Shown here: piece by piece, positions 23,652 through 35,120 of the stretch
Position numbering within the stretch: position 1 is the stretch's first letter
How the letters are laid out: every line of letters begins with the position of its first letter
NCBI GenBank assembly: GCA_963921425.1
Contig: OY992835.1
Span: forward strand, 11,532,001 to 11,596,000
Reading direction: 5' to 3'
Source of the DNA: Dryas octopetala
Lineage: Eukaryota; Streptophyta; Magnoliopsida; Rosales; Rosaceae
Length of the DNA stretch: 64,000 bases
Program-made: the position numbers and the translations under genes
The notes under the pieces: generated by a model
Database searches by the model: none
What the model saw: the letters and a program-made list of their open reading frames with translations, nothing else
Told to the model about the DNA's origin: nothing

Positions 23652-24939
23652 GATGTCTTTGTTCAGTCTATCCCCAGAATTTTAACTCCCCATGTAGATG
23701 CAATGTTGGTGGTGGTTTTGGGTTTTAAAGATTTTATAGCTTTTATTCCTTCCCTCTGCTTGAAGGTCATTCAGGCATGCACTAGTGAATGCACATATCC
23801 TTCTCAATGCTTTCACATTTTGCTTTTTTGTTCCACACTCTTTTTGTCTGATCCACAGTGGTGAAGTATGTGATGGTTTCTCCATTCTCTAGATGCTTTG
23901 TTTGGTGGCTTGTGTAAAAGAACGACTATAGATTCGATGAAAAGCAAGGTAGGAATTAATACTTTCCCATTTAAGATGCTATCTTTTTCTTGTTCCTGTG
24001 ATGTGACAAAGGGTGACAGTGCTTGTAATTCCATGGTAGAGATTCGCTAGCATTAGTCGCTCGAGTAGATGTGAATAACCGACAACCGTTCATTAGTGTG
24101 GACTGTGGACTTAACACAATTGCTTAAGCACACATATACATATTTAGCAAAATCTTTACAAGGTAATCAAATATTTATTTTTGTTATTTTTCTCTTTGGG
24201 TAAAAAATAATGACGACAATGTTTTGCGGCAAGTGGCAAGAAATTAATGAAGTTAGAATTTTCTAATAGTTGATATTCGTCGATCACTTGAATTTTATTC
24301 CTTTGACCTTTCAGACTTTCAGTGGTCAATTTCTAGCCCCATTAACTTTGCAAGGCATCTAGTATTTGATAATGCATGTTCAAGAAAGTTAAAAATTCCA
24401 ATGTCCAAGAAAGTTATTCCGGTTTAAGGAGCAAAACGAGAGGTAAAATGTTCAAGAAACATTAGTATAATTCACTCTAAAAACGGAAAAACAATATTAA
24501 TAGTTGAATTCAAAGTACATGCTTCGGTTTAAGGAGTCACAAAAATGAATCATGAATAATTTGATTATGTGAAAGATAAAAGTAATCACCAGGTAATTCA
24601 GGAAAAGTATCAGTTCATAATTGTTTTACTTTTTTCTTTTTTCTTTTTGAGAGAGAGAGAGAGAGAGCACGCAAAGGATCTGTTCACAAGGTACAAGTTA
24701 TAACAATATTTAAATTTGTAGCATATGCATTTCAACTGAACTGTTCCTTCTGGTCCTCATTTTCTTCTCTACCTGGGGTTCTACCAGATGTCAGACCAAC
24801 AAATTAACCTGTACAAAGTGAGAAATAACATAAAGCAACAGGAAGAACTAACAAGCTCAAATCCAGAAAAGAGACTGGATGCGCAAAAGATACCTCATTT
24901 CTGTTTGCTGATAACAAATGTTGATAGTTTGCACAGATG
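23652..24939. other. Spacer between RING gene and Mpv17-type gene
   Basis: Contains the promoter of the RING gene and the 3' UTR of the Mpv17-type gene. A GA microsatellite is at about 24647-24667. No further gene; several short frames here lack domains. Confidence 0.35.
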
Positions 24940-27657
24940 TTACTTGCTCATAGTTGAAGACAAGCAGAAATTCCAGAATATTGAACCCACAGACATGAAA
25001 GCGACACGGGCTTGCAGAGGTACCACCCTGTATAGAGCCAATTAAATCAAATCAAAACATATCACAATAGGTATTTAGATTAAATTATCACACAAATCTA
25101 CTACTACACAATACACACACACACACTCACACAAATAACAGGGTTTACACACACAAATAACTGGATTTACACACACAAAAATAACTAGATTTACTAACAG
25201 TCTCCAGTGCTGATCACAAGCACACACACACACACACACACACATTCGCATTGTCCTGCATTCTGTATCCAAATTGAGAAAAAAAAAAAAAGTGTGTTTG
25301 CCACTATACATGCATCAATATGACATTTCTTTAAGTTTCCCTAAACCATTTCAAGAGAGCGCATAAACAGATAAAAAGAAAAAAAGTCTATGATTAGGAT
25401 AGAGGCACTGCTTAAATTTTGCATGCCAACTAGAAGGGGGAAAAAGGAGTGAAAAATTAGAAGAGAAAAAGGTTTACCAAAAATTTAATACACTGACAGG
25501 TATCCAGAACCTAAATCCTGCATAGAATAATAATAATCAAAATTAAAAAGAATATCAGTTCATGAAATCTGAATTGGAGTATCAAGTGAACACAAAAACA
25601 CATATAACAATTAGAAGTGGTTTTACCATAAAGTAAAGTTGGAAGAGCATCTCTCTGATACTTGTCTGGAAGCTGTGAGAGTTTCCCTTGCCATAAATTG
25701 TTCCAAGCAAAAACAACAGCAATCACACATGGACCTAGCACAATTTGGTTTAATAAAACCTGTAAGAAAAAAAGCTATGAGGTACCTTTCAAAAGTTGCC
25801 ATTCTTCTTTTTTTCTTTTTCTTTTTTCAAACTTTTGGTTGGATTTATCCTAGTTCCTTAAAGTCTTAATACCTCGACATTTAAAGTGAAAATCTAAAAG
25901 AGGTCTTACCTTCAGCATTAGGTTCCCCACCGTTTTCCCTGGCAAAGAACAATCAAGATACTGGTACCAAGCATAAGAACCAGGGCCATACAAAAGAAAC
26001 CCATAGGAAGTCATCCGCATTGCACGAAGCCAATCATGGTCTGAGAGGAGAGCATGTGTTACATCCTAAGGAAGAACTTTTGGTTAAAAATTAAACTCAA
26101 AGGATCCCCATGAATGACTATAATAAACAAAAAACAACATAACAAAGCATCCTTACAAGACATAAAAAACTATAACAGAGTTATTTGAGTGCCTAAAGTA
26201 GACAAGAGTCACAAGACTAGACCAATTGACTGAGTGACAAAAAGTTAACAGGCCTGGAGGATGGACCAGCCAAACAACTGGGAAGCAGACCATGAAATCT
26301 CTACTAATATGTGTCCAGCCTAGGTTCTGGTTTCTGGCAAGAAAACAGATATCAGAGCCAATTTTATTGAGAATTCAAAGCACAAAGTCTTGATCCATCA
26401 TTCCATCCTCTACAACCTTAAAACCACAATCTTTGACTAAGCCTTAGCTTAGCACATAAAAAGCTGTAAGCTGGAAACTGGTGGTCTAACAGGGCCATCC
26501 AACATCATAGAGTACATTTATTCGTCCATAAATGTGATAATTTCTGGTTATAATACAGTCGTCTACCCATCTAAGCATCTCATCAGCATTGACTCAACTA
26601 CTGCCTTCTGTTGATACTTCACTTTTCCTATGTGTCTGAAAATATGCACAGCACGAGTACAAATATTTTCTTGTTTTTTGGTAACAAGTATCAGTACTTT
26701 CCATGAAACACAAAGCAGATAGATACAATGTCTTCTTTCAAGGTCCCTAGTAGATACAAAGAACAATCAACTCGAAACCTTGTCTTGTTACTTTTCCAAT
26801 ATTTTATCAGCAATCATACAGAACGCACATACCAAAATTGGGCATCAGCACTTATCCTAGTCAACTTAACAGAAACAAGCTTCAAGAGTTTCCTTAACTC
26901 TACTAAAAAAGCATAAACATGAGCTTTAACACTGAATTTGGTCAAAAGAAAATCAGACTTCAAAATTTATACGTAGGTGTGCTCCCCTCAGAAGTATAGA
27001 AGAAAACTCTAAGTTACTTGTCATTCACAAAACTGAAACCTCATTTCCTAATAGGCTAATACCCAACCCACAGAATCCAAAAGTTTATAATTTTCACAAT
27101 CCAACCCCAACTATTAATAATTTAAAGTCCCAATCTTTATAAACCCCTCTACGTTTCCCACATTTTATGAGCACCCAAACAGAGCAAAAGGCTAAAATTT
27201 CCCTTACCCCGACCCAACATTAAAAAACATTCAACGTCATTTTTTCCACATTTTCTCAGTAACCAAACGTAACAGTAGTCACAACAGAAAAAAACAGAAC
27301 TCTTTCATAGTTTCATTACATTAACTTTTCCTACATTTCCTCTGCAACCCAAGAAACCCAATAAAACAAAAAAATAAGAACCTCACAAACCTGAGAATCA
27401 GAAAGAGAGCTCTGTTGGTTTTCAGCCTTGGCTTTCGTCCAGCGCTGTCTGAGCTGAGCAATTGTGTCTCCAGTCAGAGCCAGTGAGCCGGCTGTGACGG
27501 CTTGCTTCAAGGGGAACCGGTGACCGGCTCCTCCGGTCGCCTCCACAGAATTGGAGGATTGGGAATCAAATCGCCTCTTCTTTTGTTGCTTCGGTTTTCT
27601 GGGTAAAGGGTTCCAACCCCAGAACTCGCCATGGCCGCCACCGCCAAGAGCATGCAT
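24940..27657 (-). CDS. Mpv17/PMP22-family integral membrane protein
   Basis: Five exons, 27391-27657, 25910-26065, 25627-25759, 25478-25517 and 24940-25027, join with consistent phase into 227 residues. After a Gly- and Lys/Arg-rich N-terminus the family core begins at RFPLKQAVTAGSLALTGDTI, continues with DHDWLRAMRMTSYGFLLYGP then GSYAWYQYLD, GPCVIAVVFAWNNLWQGKL and the hallmark FRFWIPVSVLNF, WVVPLQARV, and ends WNFCLSSTMSK. These are the conserved segments of the peroxisomal/mitochondrial Mpv17-PMP22 family of four-helix channel-like proteins. The 40-base exon 4 is easily missed by gene finders. The ATG at 27655-27657 is the first in frame. Intron 1 is the longest (about 1.3 kb); intron 4 holds a CA microsatellite. 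Exact organelle and transport role are not deducible here. Confidence 0.92.
25219..25244. repeat. (CA)n microsatellite
   Basis: Thirteen or so uninterrupted CA units inside intron 4 of the Mpv17-type gene, with looser acacac clusters at about 25110-25160. Confidence 0.95.
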
Positions 27658-27850
27658 TCTGAAAGCAAAGGAATGAAGCAAAACAGAAACAATTATTCTT
27701 TGTTTTTTTTTTTTTTTTAAATAATATTGGAAATGGCTTTAAGTAGATTTTTGTTTTCAGAACGAAAATATCTTTGGTTACTGGCAGTGGAGGACACTGG
27801 ACATAGTCTGCTCAACCCGATGGGTCAGGGTTGAACCCGACTTAGTTGGG
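27658..27850 (-). promoter_or_regulatory. Leader and proximal promoter of the Mpv17-type gene
   Basis: Immediately upstream of the ATG on the minus strand; contains an A-run (minus strand) at 27702-27719. No TATA motif stands out. Confidence 0.3.
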
Positions 27851-28183
27851 AAATGTCACTTTTCGTCGCCGCACTTTGGTATTGTATTTCGATAGCAATT
27901 AGGTTCATCTAGTCAAGTCCGTCAATTTTAATAACAGCTTTTATTGTTATCATAATAGCAGTATGGTACCAAAATTGCCATTTGGAAGGCCAATTCGATT
28001 TGGGAGTCACGAGGGGGCACATGATGCCACATTAGCATTTTTCGTCACTAAAAAATTAACGAACTTGACAGAGTAAACATAATTGCTATCTTAATAAAAG
28101 TACGGTATCAAAATTGTCAAAATTAAAAGAACAAAGACAAAAGTGAAAATACTGTCAAAGTATAGGGACAATAAGTGACATTT
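27851..28183. mobile_element. Fold-back MITE
   Basis: Begins AAATGTCACTTTTCGTC and ends with the inverted counterpart (..aataagtgacattt). Inverted similarity continues inward through actttgg, gatagcaatta and gtcaa(g/c)t.cgt..aatttt to a centre near 28000. It is about 333 bp and non-coding. No clear target duplication; adjacent 28200-28310 carries a related degraded fragment. Confidence 0.7.
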
Positions 28184-28588
28184 GGCCTATCTTTTCTCCA
28201 GCCAAATTATGTTTGTGGTCTTCATAGTTTAGGCCAAGTTTCACTAAGATCTCTATAGTCTCAATCGTCTACATTTCGCTCCTATAGTTTTTTAACAGTT
28301 GTGGTTTGAGGATTGCCTTTTTTTGTGGCCAGGAGCATTGGGCTCCATGCCCAGCGTATTTTTCCAAGTGATTTCATTAAAGTGAAATACATTAAGAATT
28401 GCTTTTTGATAGTAGACCATAAAAAAAAAAAAAGGGCTATTTTCTATTATGAACTTACAAAAAAAAAATCTTTTAATAGGTGGACATCGAATTTACCACT
28501 AAATGAGACAAGTATTATAATTTGAGTGCATTGATAACACTATCTTAGCATGTCACGTAATATTATAGTTATATGTACTATTAAATAA

Positions 28589-29416
28589 GGCTCAAGTACC
28601 AAGCGCCAACTATTCGGTGTATTTCAACTAAGTCTACTAACAACCATGACATATTTGCTTATTTAGACATAAACATAATTTCTTTTCTTTCTAAACAAAA
28701 GGGAATGGTTAATTCCACAAAAGAAGTCTTTTTTTTTTTTTTTTTTTTTTTCACAAGAGATCACTTGATGTAGTTGAAATAACTGAATTTTGGTTTGTTG
28801 AGAAAAAGATGGCTTTTCCCAGACGAAATGAAAATTGGATTCATGTAACACAAAATCTTTCAATCATGTCCATGATCGAACTAATTACTAAATTGAAAAA
28901 TTGACTTATGTAAGATGCATTGTTAAGTTTAGGGGTTAAATTCCAACGTGGCCAATCATAAAGCAACATGTTTAATGATGTGGCGCTAGTTCCACGCCTC
29001 GTCCCACCCAATCCCTGACATGTGTCCGCCTACTTCCTTACATGGGCCCACCACTCACTCCCGTTTCCCGCTTAGAGTATATTAATTTCTCACATAAACA
29101 TTTAGAAATATAGTTGTACTTTTGTGAATTTGAACTCCTTCCATTAACTATGCGAAAAAGGAGAGTGAGTGACGGACTCGTATCACGAAGTAGGCTGACA
29201 CGTGTCGGAGATTAGGCGGGACAAAGTGCACATAGAACTGATGTTACGTCATTAAACATACTACATTGTGATTGGCCACACTAGCAATTAACCACGGTGC
29301 ATCTAACATAAGCCAATTTTTTAACTTAGATATAGTTTATGGAAGCATTTGAAAGATTTTATTGTTCGTGTACTTAGTTAAAATACCCCCAAGGTGAGTA
29401 ATTTGGTACTTGAGCC
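28589..29416. mobile_element. Mutator-type fold-back element, same terminal sequence as 15405-16562
   Basis: The ends are GGCTCAAGTACC (28589-28600) and its inverse GGTACTTGAGCC (29405-29416). Flanks attaaataa (28580-28588) and actaaataa (29417-29425) match 8 of 9, a 9-bp target duplication with one change. The arms are inverted copies through most of the element (e.g. aaaaattgacttatgtaagatgc versus its counterpart near 29318; tgtggccaatca on both sides), with about 200 extra bases, including a T-run of 23, in the left arm. It shares the terminal GGCTCAAGTAC with the element at 15405-16562, so the two were moved by related transposases. Confidence 0.85.
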
Positions 29417-29677
29417 ACTAAATAAACAATGTAAAAGTCCATTAACAGGTGCTGATCATCATGGCTCCGTTGCATCTGTTGTTGCTGCAGATCATGAAAA
29501 ATTGGAGCCTGTCTCACCAGCCAGGGCTGAAACAAAAAAAATGTTACCAGCTAATGGCTACTTCCAAATAGCTTTGATGTATTATTTTTTTCTTTGAATA
29601 ATACTAGCCTCACACTGCACACGCAAGACGGATAGGTCTTTCAGTTATATATATATATATATATATATACAGGCTAA
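29417..29677. other. Spacer with an (AT)n microsatellite
   Basis: A coding-like frame follows a possible acceptor (taacag/gtgctgatcatc, about 29446-29597) but has no partner exon or domain, so I do not call a gene. An AT repeat of about 25 bases is at 29645-29669. Confidence 0.3.
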
Positions 29678-30062
29678 TTCTGTTGAGGTATACCTCAACT
29701 TATTTATGTTGAGGTATACCCTGTTGGGGCGTACACGAGTCTTTTTGTGTCAATCCGAACCGTTCATTTTTTACATCTCCATAAATAGATCATTCTTGCA
29801 AAAAATTAGCCAAATCGAAAATCATTTGCCTATCTAACTTTGATCAAATAAATGGACGAACCAAATATTTTCGATGAAACCGTCTATTTGTTTTATCAAA
29901 GTTAGATAGGCAAATGATTTCCGATTGGGTTAATTTTTTGCAAGGATGATCTATCAATGAAGATTATCCTTGCGAACGGTTCGGATCGACACAAAACGAC
30001 TCGTGTGGGCTCCAACAAGGTCATACCTCAACATAAATAAATTGAGGTATATCTCAACAGAA
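29678..30062. mobile_element. Fold-back MITE with TTCTGTTGAGGTATA ends
   Basis: Left end TTCTGTTGAGGTATACCTC and right end (..gaggtatatctcaacagaa) are inverted copies; the inverted similarity runs through ttatttatgttgaggtat, gtacacgagtc..ttttgtgtc.atccgaaccg and tgcaa to a centre near 29870. The element is 385 bp. I found no target duplication. A related fragment of the terminal part lies at about 41965-42015. Confidence 0.75.
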
Positions 30063-30129
30063 GGAGGTAGTTTATTTTAAATAAATAATAAAAAATTGTA
30101 ATATTCCAATAATGAAAGTTCTCAATTGC

Positions 30130-30495
30130 TCGTTGTACGGGGTCCCTCAGAAAAGGTCTTATTAACTAAATTATGTAAAGGTGGCTTCTACAGTTCTACT
30201 TAAGGCTATTTCAAATGAGATTTGTGTTATCGTCCAAAAGAAAAGATTTATACAAAATTGTGTTGAAAGTTGACAGTAAAGAGCCATAGGATAATACATA
30301 TATATGCAAATGAAGTAATGAAAGCCTAACCAAAGGGACAAATTATATATGACCAACACTTGATAAATTGGAGTGGATAAACCATATATATATAAATGGA
30401 TATTTGTATATATGTGTGTGCGCAACATGTGCATTTTTTTTTTTACCAGAGTAAGCAAGCACCATGAACAGCTTCACTACTTTATATATATCATT
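30130..30495. repeat. Orphan F-box intron sequence, left part
   Basis: Aligns with intron sequence of the F-box modules (for instance 43640-43930): aaaagatttata.caaatt.tgttga, atgaagtaatgaaa.cc.aacc.aaggg.caaat and agcaagcac..tgaacagcttcactac occur in the same order. No F-box exon is nearby. The last 85 bases recur at 36066-36146. Confidence 0.65.
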
Positions 30496-30873
30496 CGATT
30501 TGAACTAATTAGTACTTTTTCCAACAAATGAAGACCGTGTACATGCATGTCATCTAGTGGACCAAATGGTCATTAGCCATGAAATTATGTTATTAATTCA
30601 ATTCTTAATTTTAAATAGCTAGGGACATTTGGATTTTGAATTAGAATAATATTAATTGGAAGAAGCATTTGCAATAAGCTAGATATATATGAAAATTTAA
30701 CACATATCATGGTGATGCAATGAGGAATTTAAATTGATAATTTAACTAGCTTGAGCACAACATGTTAGATCGATCTACTCTACAATATAGTTTGATGATC
30801 CAAATTGTCTATTTTTAAAGTCACTCTTCAATAATCATTCTTATTATTTTGAGTTACATGATTTTTGGTTATT

Positions 30874-33800
30874 GCCTCCTTGTTGCCAAACACTAGGTAC
30901 GTTTTGATCATAGGCTTTTTTTAATTGTTTTCGATTTTTTTATGGCTCATCATATTATTATTTTTCTCTCACCCTTAATATTCTTATTTTTTTCATTGTG
31001 TATTTGTTTTACTTTCTCATTTAGATCATAGAATAGACGTGGTTCATAAAACTTTTGTTGAAGGTCATAACTATAAACTTACAACTCCTAGTAGAATACA
31101 CTTGTTAAGATCACAACGAAGGGTTTCACATGTGGCAAAGTCCCTAATACAAGACTTTGAGATAGCAAATGTATCCACTAGTCAGCAAGTTAGACTAATG
31201 GCTAAACAAGCTGGTGGGATTCAAAACATTGGGTGTACAGTGAAAGATATTAGAAATTACAAAAGAGATATGAGAGAAGTGAAGAAGGGGCACGATGCGA
31301 TGATGCTGAAAGAGTATTTTGAATTGGAACAAAAGAAAAATAGTTCATTTTATTTTGAGTTTGACAAAGATGAAGAAAATAGGATGACCCGATGTTTTTG
31401 GGTTGACCCTATTGCAAGAAGAGCACTCAATTTCTTTGGTGATGTAGTTGTGTTTGATACAACATACATACCAATAAGTTTAGTATGATCTTTGCTCCAC
31501 TTACTGGGGTTAATCACCATGGTCAAACAATTGTCTTGGGTAGTGCTTTCTTAAACGAAGAAACATTTGAATCTTTTGTTTGGTTGTTTAACCAATGGCT
31601 TGAGGTTTTCCCCAACGGTCCACCCAAAGTTATTATAACAGACCAAGACCCAGCAATAACAAAGGCCATAGCTCACGTATTTCCACAGACATTTCATCGC
31701 TATTGTATTTGGCATATCATGAATAAATTTCGTGATAAAATTGGCCCAATTGCTGCTCGAGATTACCTTGGATATTTTAATGCTAGTGTGTATAATTCAG
31801 AAACTGCAAAGGAATTTGAGGCAAGTTGGAGTGATGCTTTGCAGAAAAGTAACTTGGGAGATAATTCTTGGTTGCACACAATGTATGAATTGCGTCATAA
31901 ATGGGTCCCTGCATTTGTCAAACACATCTTCAGTGCTGGAATGTCAAGTAGTCAAAGATTAGAAAGCAATCATTCATTCTTCAAAAGGTATATTGACTCA
32001 AAAAATTCATTAATGCTTTGTATCACACGGTTTAATATGGCGCTTGAGTACCAACGACATGAGGAGTTGGTAGCTGATCATATTGACATTAATGAAACTC
32101 CGAAGTTGTTGTCAAGGATTCCTATGGAGGAGCAAATGTGTGGTGTCTATACAAGAACAATATTTATGAGGCTTCAAGAGGAGATTTTTGAAAGTGATGC
32201 TTATTTTGCAAAACTGAAAAATGATGATGACATGAAGTCAGATATGTAGTTGAAAGGGTTCGTAAAGAGGATTTTAAAGTGCGAGAGCTTGTGTACGATA
32301 AGATTTCTAATTTTGCAAAGTGTAGTTGCAAATATTTTGAGTTTGAAGGAATCCCTTGTAGACACATTGTAGCATTTTTAAAAGTGCATGGTGACTTTTA
32401 TTTGCCTGATCAATATGTTTTGAAAAGATGGACTAGAAATGCAAAAGTTGGAAAGGTATGGGATAACCATGGTATGGAGTTGATAGATGGACATAAGTCA
32501 TTGATGATGGAAAATACGAAGTTATCTCAACTTTTTTTACTGGCAGTTGATCTTTCTTTGCTCTCAAAAGAAGGGACTAAGTATTTAACAGAGACACTCG
32601 AATCAGTTGTGGATCAAATTAAGCAACTCAATAGCACTATGAATATTGAAGAGGGGCAAGTAGCGAATAAAGAGTGTGAGCTGGTCATTTATGAACCACT
32701 ACCAGTTAAAGCAAAAGGATCAGGAAAAAGAATGAAGCCAACAAAAGAGAAGGCAATCGGTAAGCCTAGACTTTGTAAAGCATGTGGACAACGTGGAGTG
32801 GCACATGATAAAAGAAATTGTCCAAAATTGAAGGACCGGAATGCATTTTATAGTTGTTCTTTGATCATTTATTTCCATTTAATTACATTATACTTGTGTT
32901 GAATTTTTATTTTCTTTTAGGTCTATCATCCTAAACGACAAAGAAACGCATGTTGAAGAATTAACCAAATTTTAATGTGTACTCTCCATCTTTTGAAGAA
33001 CCACTTCCATGATTATTTTCTCTCATAAGGTATGTGAGCCAAAAATTATTTACTACTACTTTGCACTTGTCAAGTTATCAAACTGTAGTCACATTTTATT
33101 TGTCATTTCTCCATTTGCCTACAGGTTTTATCAGGTTGGGCTAGTTATCTTATGCGGATGAAGAATTATAGATGACTAGATGAGTCAGATTTTTTTTTTT
33201 TGGAGAACTATATTTTATATTATGACAGTGACTTTTATTTTCTATTTTCTGTACATTTAATCAAGCTACAATTGTCTTGAAATTAAAGTGATCAATGATT
33301 ATTTTCCCTTTGATATAAAATTTTATCACCAAGTTGTGTCAGAATATGTGAGTTACGCCCAACGCACTATTCGCTAAGCTAGTGATTATGGGAACTAGTT
33401 TGTTACTTGGATCAATAATCAAATAGCATATATGAATGGCCACTTTTTCAGAAGTACACCAGCTGAATTTCACTTGTTCAAGAAAATAGGACCACTTATT
33501 TTTATTGGACAAATTGGTTGCCAAAACAAGAATGTTTGACACACTGTTGTTTAGTGGAGAAGCATGAGACATTAAAATTTGTTTAGTTGTAAGTGTTATT
33601 ATCATAGCAAGTTAGCAACTAATAGCATCTACAAGAAGCTTGTAAGCAAGCTTAATTAAAATTCACAGCTTTAAATTGATGTACTTTTGCACCTCATGCA
33701 TCTTACGTACTATTGGACAAATATATTGCCTCAACTTGGTAAACACAAGCAACCTTCCTTCGCCTACAAAACGAATGATATACTTCATTTGAAATTGATA

Positions 33801-34371
33801 TTTGACACTTTCACAAGAAAACAAAAAAAGAAGAAGATTATGTTTTCATGGTGACCAAGCTAGTTAACCAATATGATCTATATACAAGTACTATCCAAGA
33901 TTGATAACAAAAAAATCAAGGCTGATATTATATCACAAAAGTAGAGCTGCACACAAGCACAAGGTGAACCTCTCTCGATCTATAGATCGATAATCAAATT
34001 GCTTGTACAAACATTAGTAATTATATATACAATACCAACATTAGCTCAATTCTAACAAAAGAAAAACAATTTTGTCCAGAAATATCCAATAAGTCCTTCT
34101 AGACCTTCCACCTTCAATGGGGTTTAGGAATGCAGAGATAGAGTTGTAGCAAATTAAAGAAGTTCGATTGAGAATATTCCCTACAAATACCCAGAAAAAA
34201 AAAAAAAGTTATAGGCAAACCAAATTTGGAGATACTGAATTAAACAAGCATAAAATCCTTTAAAATTATCATAGAATAATATAGAGATTGTAAATGATGA
34301 GCCATAAAAAATTGAAAACAATTAAAAAAGCCTATGATCAAAACGTACCTGGTGTTTGGCAACAAGGAGGC
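30874..34371 (+). mobile_element. FAR1-type Mutator-like element (MULE)
   Basis: Bases 30874-30953 and 34294-34371 are about 80-bp inverted copies of each other, starting GCCTCCTTGTTGCCAAACAC and including ggtacgttttgatcatagg. Between them lies a + strand transposase of the FAR1/MULE type. In both terminal repeats the motif CAC(T/C)AG/GTACG can act as a splice donor, so each terminal repeat may carry the leader exon of the transposase. A target duplication could not be found, so the true ends may lie further out, or the left end may be truncated. Confidence 0.75.
31026..32902 (+). pseudogene. FAR1/FHY3-like MULE transposase, frameshifted
   Basis: After a plausible acceptor (CATTTAG/ATCATAG at about 31025) the protein reads into the end of the FAR1 DNA-binding region (HKTFVEGHNY, THLLRS-like RIHLLRSQRR), then the MULE transposase domain with VVFDTTY, APLTGVNHHGQ, VIITDQDPA and FHRYCIWHI, then a SWIM zinc finger (CSCKYFEFEGIPCRHI, 32311-32358) and a CCHC-like tail (CKACGQRG..HDKRNC). 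Two single-base shifts break it: near 31475 (after DTTY, a one-base loss) and near 32240 (before VVERVRKEDF). The N-terminal FAR1 zinc finger exon is not found upstream. It is therefore a decayed transposase, not a phytochrome-signalling FAR1 gene. Only about two lesions suggest fairly recent death. Confidence 0.88.
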
Positions 34372-35120
34372 CAAAGGGAGAGCGAGAGAAGACGATGAAG
34401 GGGGGAGAGAGAAGGAGAGTTAGGGTTCGCAATGCTTTTGAACGTGGGAGAGCTAAGGTTCTGCAATGTGAGTTTAATTCTTTTTTTTTTTTTCTTGAAC
34501 GTGATTTTTTTGGAATGGGTGGGTTTTTGAGTTGGGTCAAGTAATTTAAGTTGGATAGTAGGCTGAATAAATTGTAGCCATTAGACTTCCATCTAATGGT
34601 TTAGAGAGATGTTAGTTTCTTATTATTTTATAAACAAGTTAGTTTTAGAGCGCTTTTGTATATATATATAATTAATACAATTAAGTCATTATGATATATA
34701 TATTTTTTAATATGATTTTATTTTTGAATTGGTTCTCTTTATTAACTACCAGAAAATCTTTAATTAATTCGTTGGATTTGATTCTCAGGATCTCAAAATA
34801 TTTCCTAGTAGTTTCCAATTCCGAAAGAGCTAGCTGGATATTTAGAGAGAGAAATTGTGAGTTGATTTAATTACTTTAAGGTCAAGTTAGAGCAAGAAAG
34901 TTTAATTACAATGTGGTTGTCGGTTGCGTGAGACTCAATCTAGCCAAACGGAACCCATATGAGCAACTCCACTGCCAGAGTGCCAGTACGCTCCACTTAG
35001 GGTTTCTGTTTCGATCTCACAAGTTAATCTTAATTTCTTCTACTTCGATCCACTGCGAGCAAGCGGCCAGTACACTTGTCCACTTAGCGATTGTTCAGTC
35101 GATCATCTGTTTCTCGATCA
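34372..35120. other. Flank between the MULE and the GTE-like gene
   Basis: On the minus strand 34372-34480 reads like a CT-rich leader exon ending at the CACCAG/GTACG donor inside the MULE terminal repeat. On the + strand 34950-35120 is the presumed leader of the GTE-like gene. No other coding region. Confidence 0.35.

Noticed and set aside
29446..29597. Coding-like frame after a possible splice acceptor (GADHHGSVASVVAADHEKLE...)
   Set aside because: No partner exon, no domain; ends in low-complexity Tyr/Phe.
31026..32902. Functional FAR1/FHY3 transcription factor
   Set aside because: Two frameshifts, missing N-terminal zinc-finger exon and flanking inverted repeats indicate a transposase relic.
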